NCBI GenBank assembly: GCA_030619095.1
Contig: JAUXCB010000118.1
Coordinates: forward strand, 1-5,522
Length of the DNA stretch: 5,522 bases
Reading direction: 5' to 3'
Source of the DNA: Verrucomicrobiota bacterium
GTDB taxonomy: Bacteria; Verrucomicrobiota; Kiritimatiellia; Kiritimatiellales; Tichowtungiaceae
Part shown: one piece after another, positions 5,263-5,522 of the stretch
How the letters are laid out: the number at the start of each line of letters is the position of its first letter
How positions within the stretch are numbered: the stretch's first letter is position 1
The notes under the pieces: generated by a model
The model's input: the letters and a program-made list of their open reading frames with translations, nothing else
What the model was told of the DNA's origin: nothing
Database searches by the model: none
Made by a program: the position numbers and the translations under genes

Positions 5263-5338
5263 AGGGCGGGCAGTAAAGCGGAAAGTTCCGGACATTGAAA
5301 GTCGAAACACTGCGAGCGCGCAGCTCCCGAAAGTACAG

Positions 5339-5461
5339 CTAGAAAAAACCGTGGCGGCCGCCTTCGCTCAGGATTTCCTTCGCCTCCGCCGGAGGCGTAA
5401 AGCGGAAGAGTTCATCTGGCAGCGAACGCGCCGTGTTGATGACTGTCAATGCGGTTTTCAT
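5339..5461 (-). CDS. Possible 40-residue small protein upstream of rsmB, function unknown
   Basis: An ATG at 5461-5459 opens a 40-codon frame ending in TAG (5341-5339). It starts MKTALTVINTARSLPDEL and ends SEGGRHGFF. I do not recognise it. It has no transmembrane segment, is mildly amphipathic and has proline in the middle (FTPPAEAKE). A purine-rich GAGAGAG lies a few bases upstream. Its start overlaps, in ATGA fashion, the end of a 16-codon frame (5508-5458), an arrangement that can couple translation. It ends 76 bp before the rsmB ATG. Part of it is encoded by the 7-bp-arm hairpin at 5381-5397. The frame is short enough to be chance, so treat it as a candidate. Confidence 0.4.
   Translation of the reverse strand: MKTALTVINTARSLPDELFRFTPPAEAKEILSEGGRHGFF
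5381..5397. repeat. GC-rich 7-bp-arm palindrome inside the small ORF
   Basis: CGCCTCC, loop GCC, GGAGGCG: perfect pairing of seven GC-rich bases per arm. It falls in the codons for TPPAEA of the 40-residue frame. It may be a coincidence of proline and alanine codons or another short interspersed hairpin. Confidence 0.45.
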
Positions 5462-5522
5462 TTCAGCTCTCTCTTCTGCCGAATCGTTTCTAAGCTAATT
5501 TCCGCCATCGTTCAACACGGGC

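Noticed and set aside
5310..5323. CTGCG-AGCG-CGCAG stem as a terminator after the small ORF
   Set aside because: The stem is only five base pairs and is followed by TGTTTCG rather than a real U-tract.
5490..5522. Reading frame ending ARVERWRKLA-stop as the C-terminus of an upstream gene
   Set aside because: Only ten residues are visible at the window edge and no family can be assigned; all three frames stop soon after the edge.

Overview
All supportable genes lie on the minus strand, so the window reads from right (about 5522) to left (1). The left end is the conserved bacterial cluster rpmH (ribosomal protein L34), rnpA (RNase P protein), yidD (membrane-insertion factor) and the first 14 codons of a probable yidC, which runs off the edge. 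A good sigma70-like promoter lies upstream of rpmH. The right part holds rsmB (16S rRNA m5C967 methyltransferase), preceded by an unrecognised 40-residue ORF. Between these blocks lie a class I SAM-dependent methyltransferase of unknown substrate, a small four-helix membrane protein, an AIM24/TIGR00266-family protein and a two-helix DUF3592-type protein.

Organism: a bacterium with moderate overall GC. The gene content alone does not fix the phylum. The intergenic DNA is the better hint: degenerate short-period arrays (7-, 8- and 9-bp units) and small hairpin repeats placed at gene ends. From memory these resemble repeats in genomes of the Planctomycetes-Verrucomicrobia-Lentisphaerae-Kiritimatiellae group, but this could not be checked here, so the placement is tentative.

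Layout, right to left: small ORF (5461-5339), rsmB (5262-3991), a 113-bp gap with an 8-bp array, methyltransferase (3877-2999), a 73-bp gap filled by a second 8-bp array, membrane protein (2925-2419), AIM24-family gene (2386-1598), DUF3592 gene (1579-1121), a 178-bp gap with the rpmH promoter, then rpmH (942-799), rnpA (775-401), a 75-bp gap inside a hairpin-type repeat, yidD (325-74) and yidC (44 to the edge). No tRNA, rRNA, CRISPR array or transposase was seen, and no stretch over 300 bases lacks a gene.

How the genes relate: L34, RnpA, YidD and YidC form a translation and membrane-biogenesis operon, and RsmB modifies the ribosome. The AIM24 and DUF3592 genes are 18 bp apart, each with a strong Shine-Dalgarno sequence, and look co-transcribed. 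I saw no convincing new defence or mobile system. The most distinctive signal is that short repeats form the 3' coding ends and stop codons of yidD, rnpA and the membrane-protein gene.
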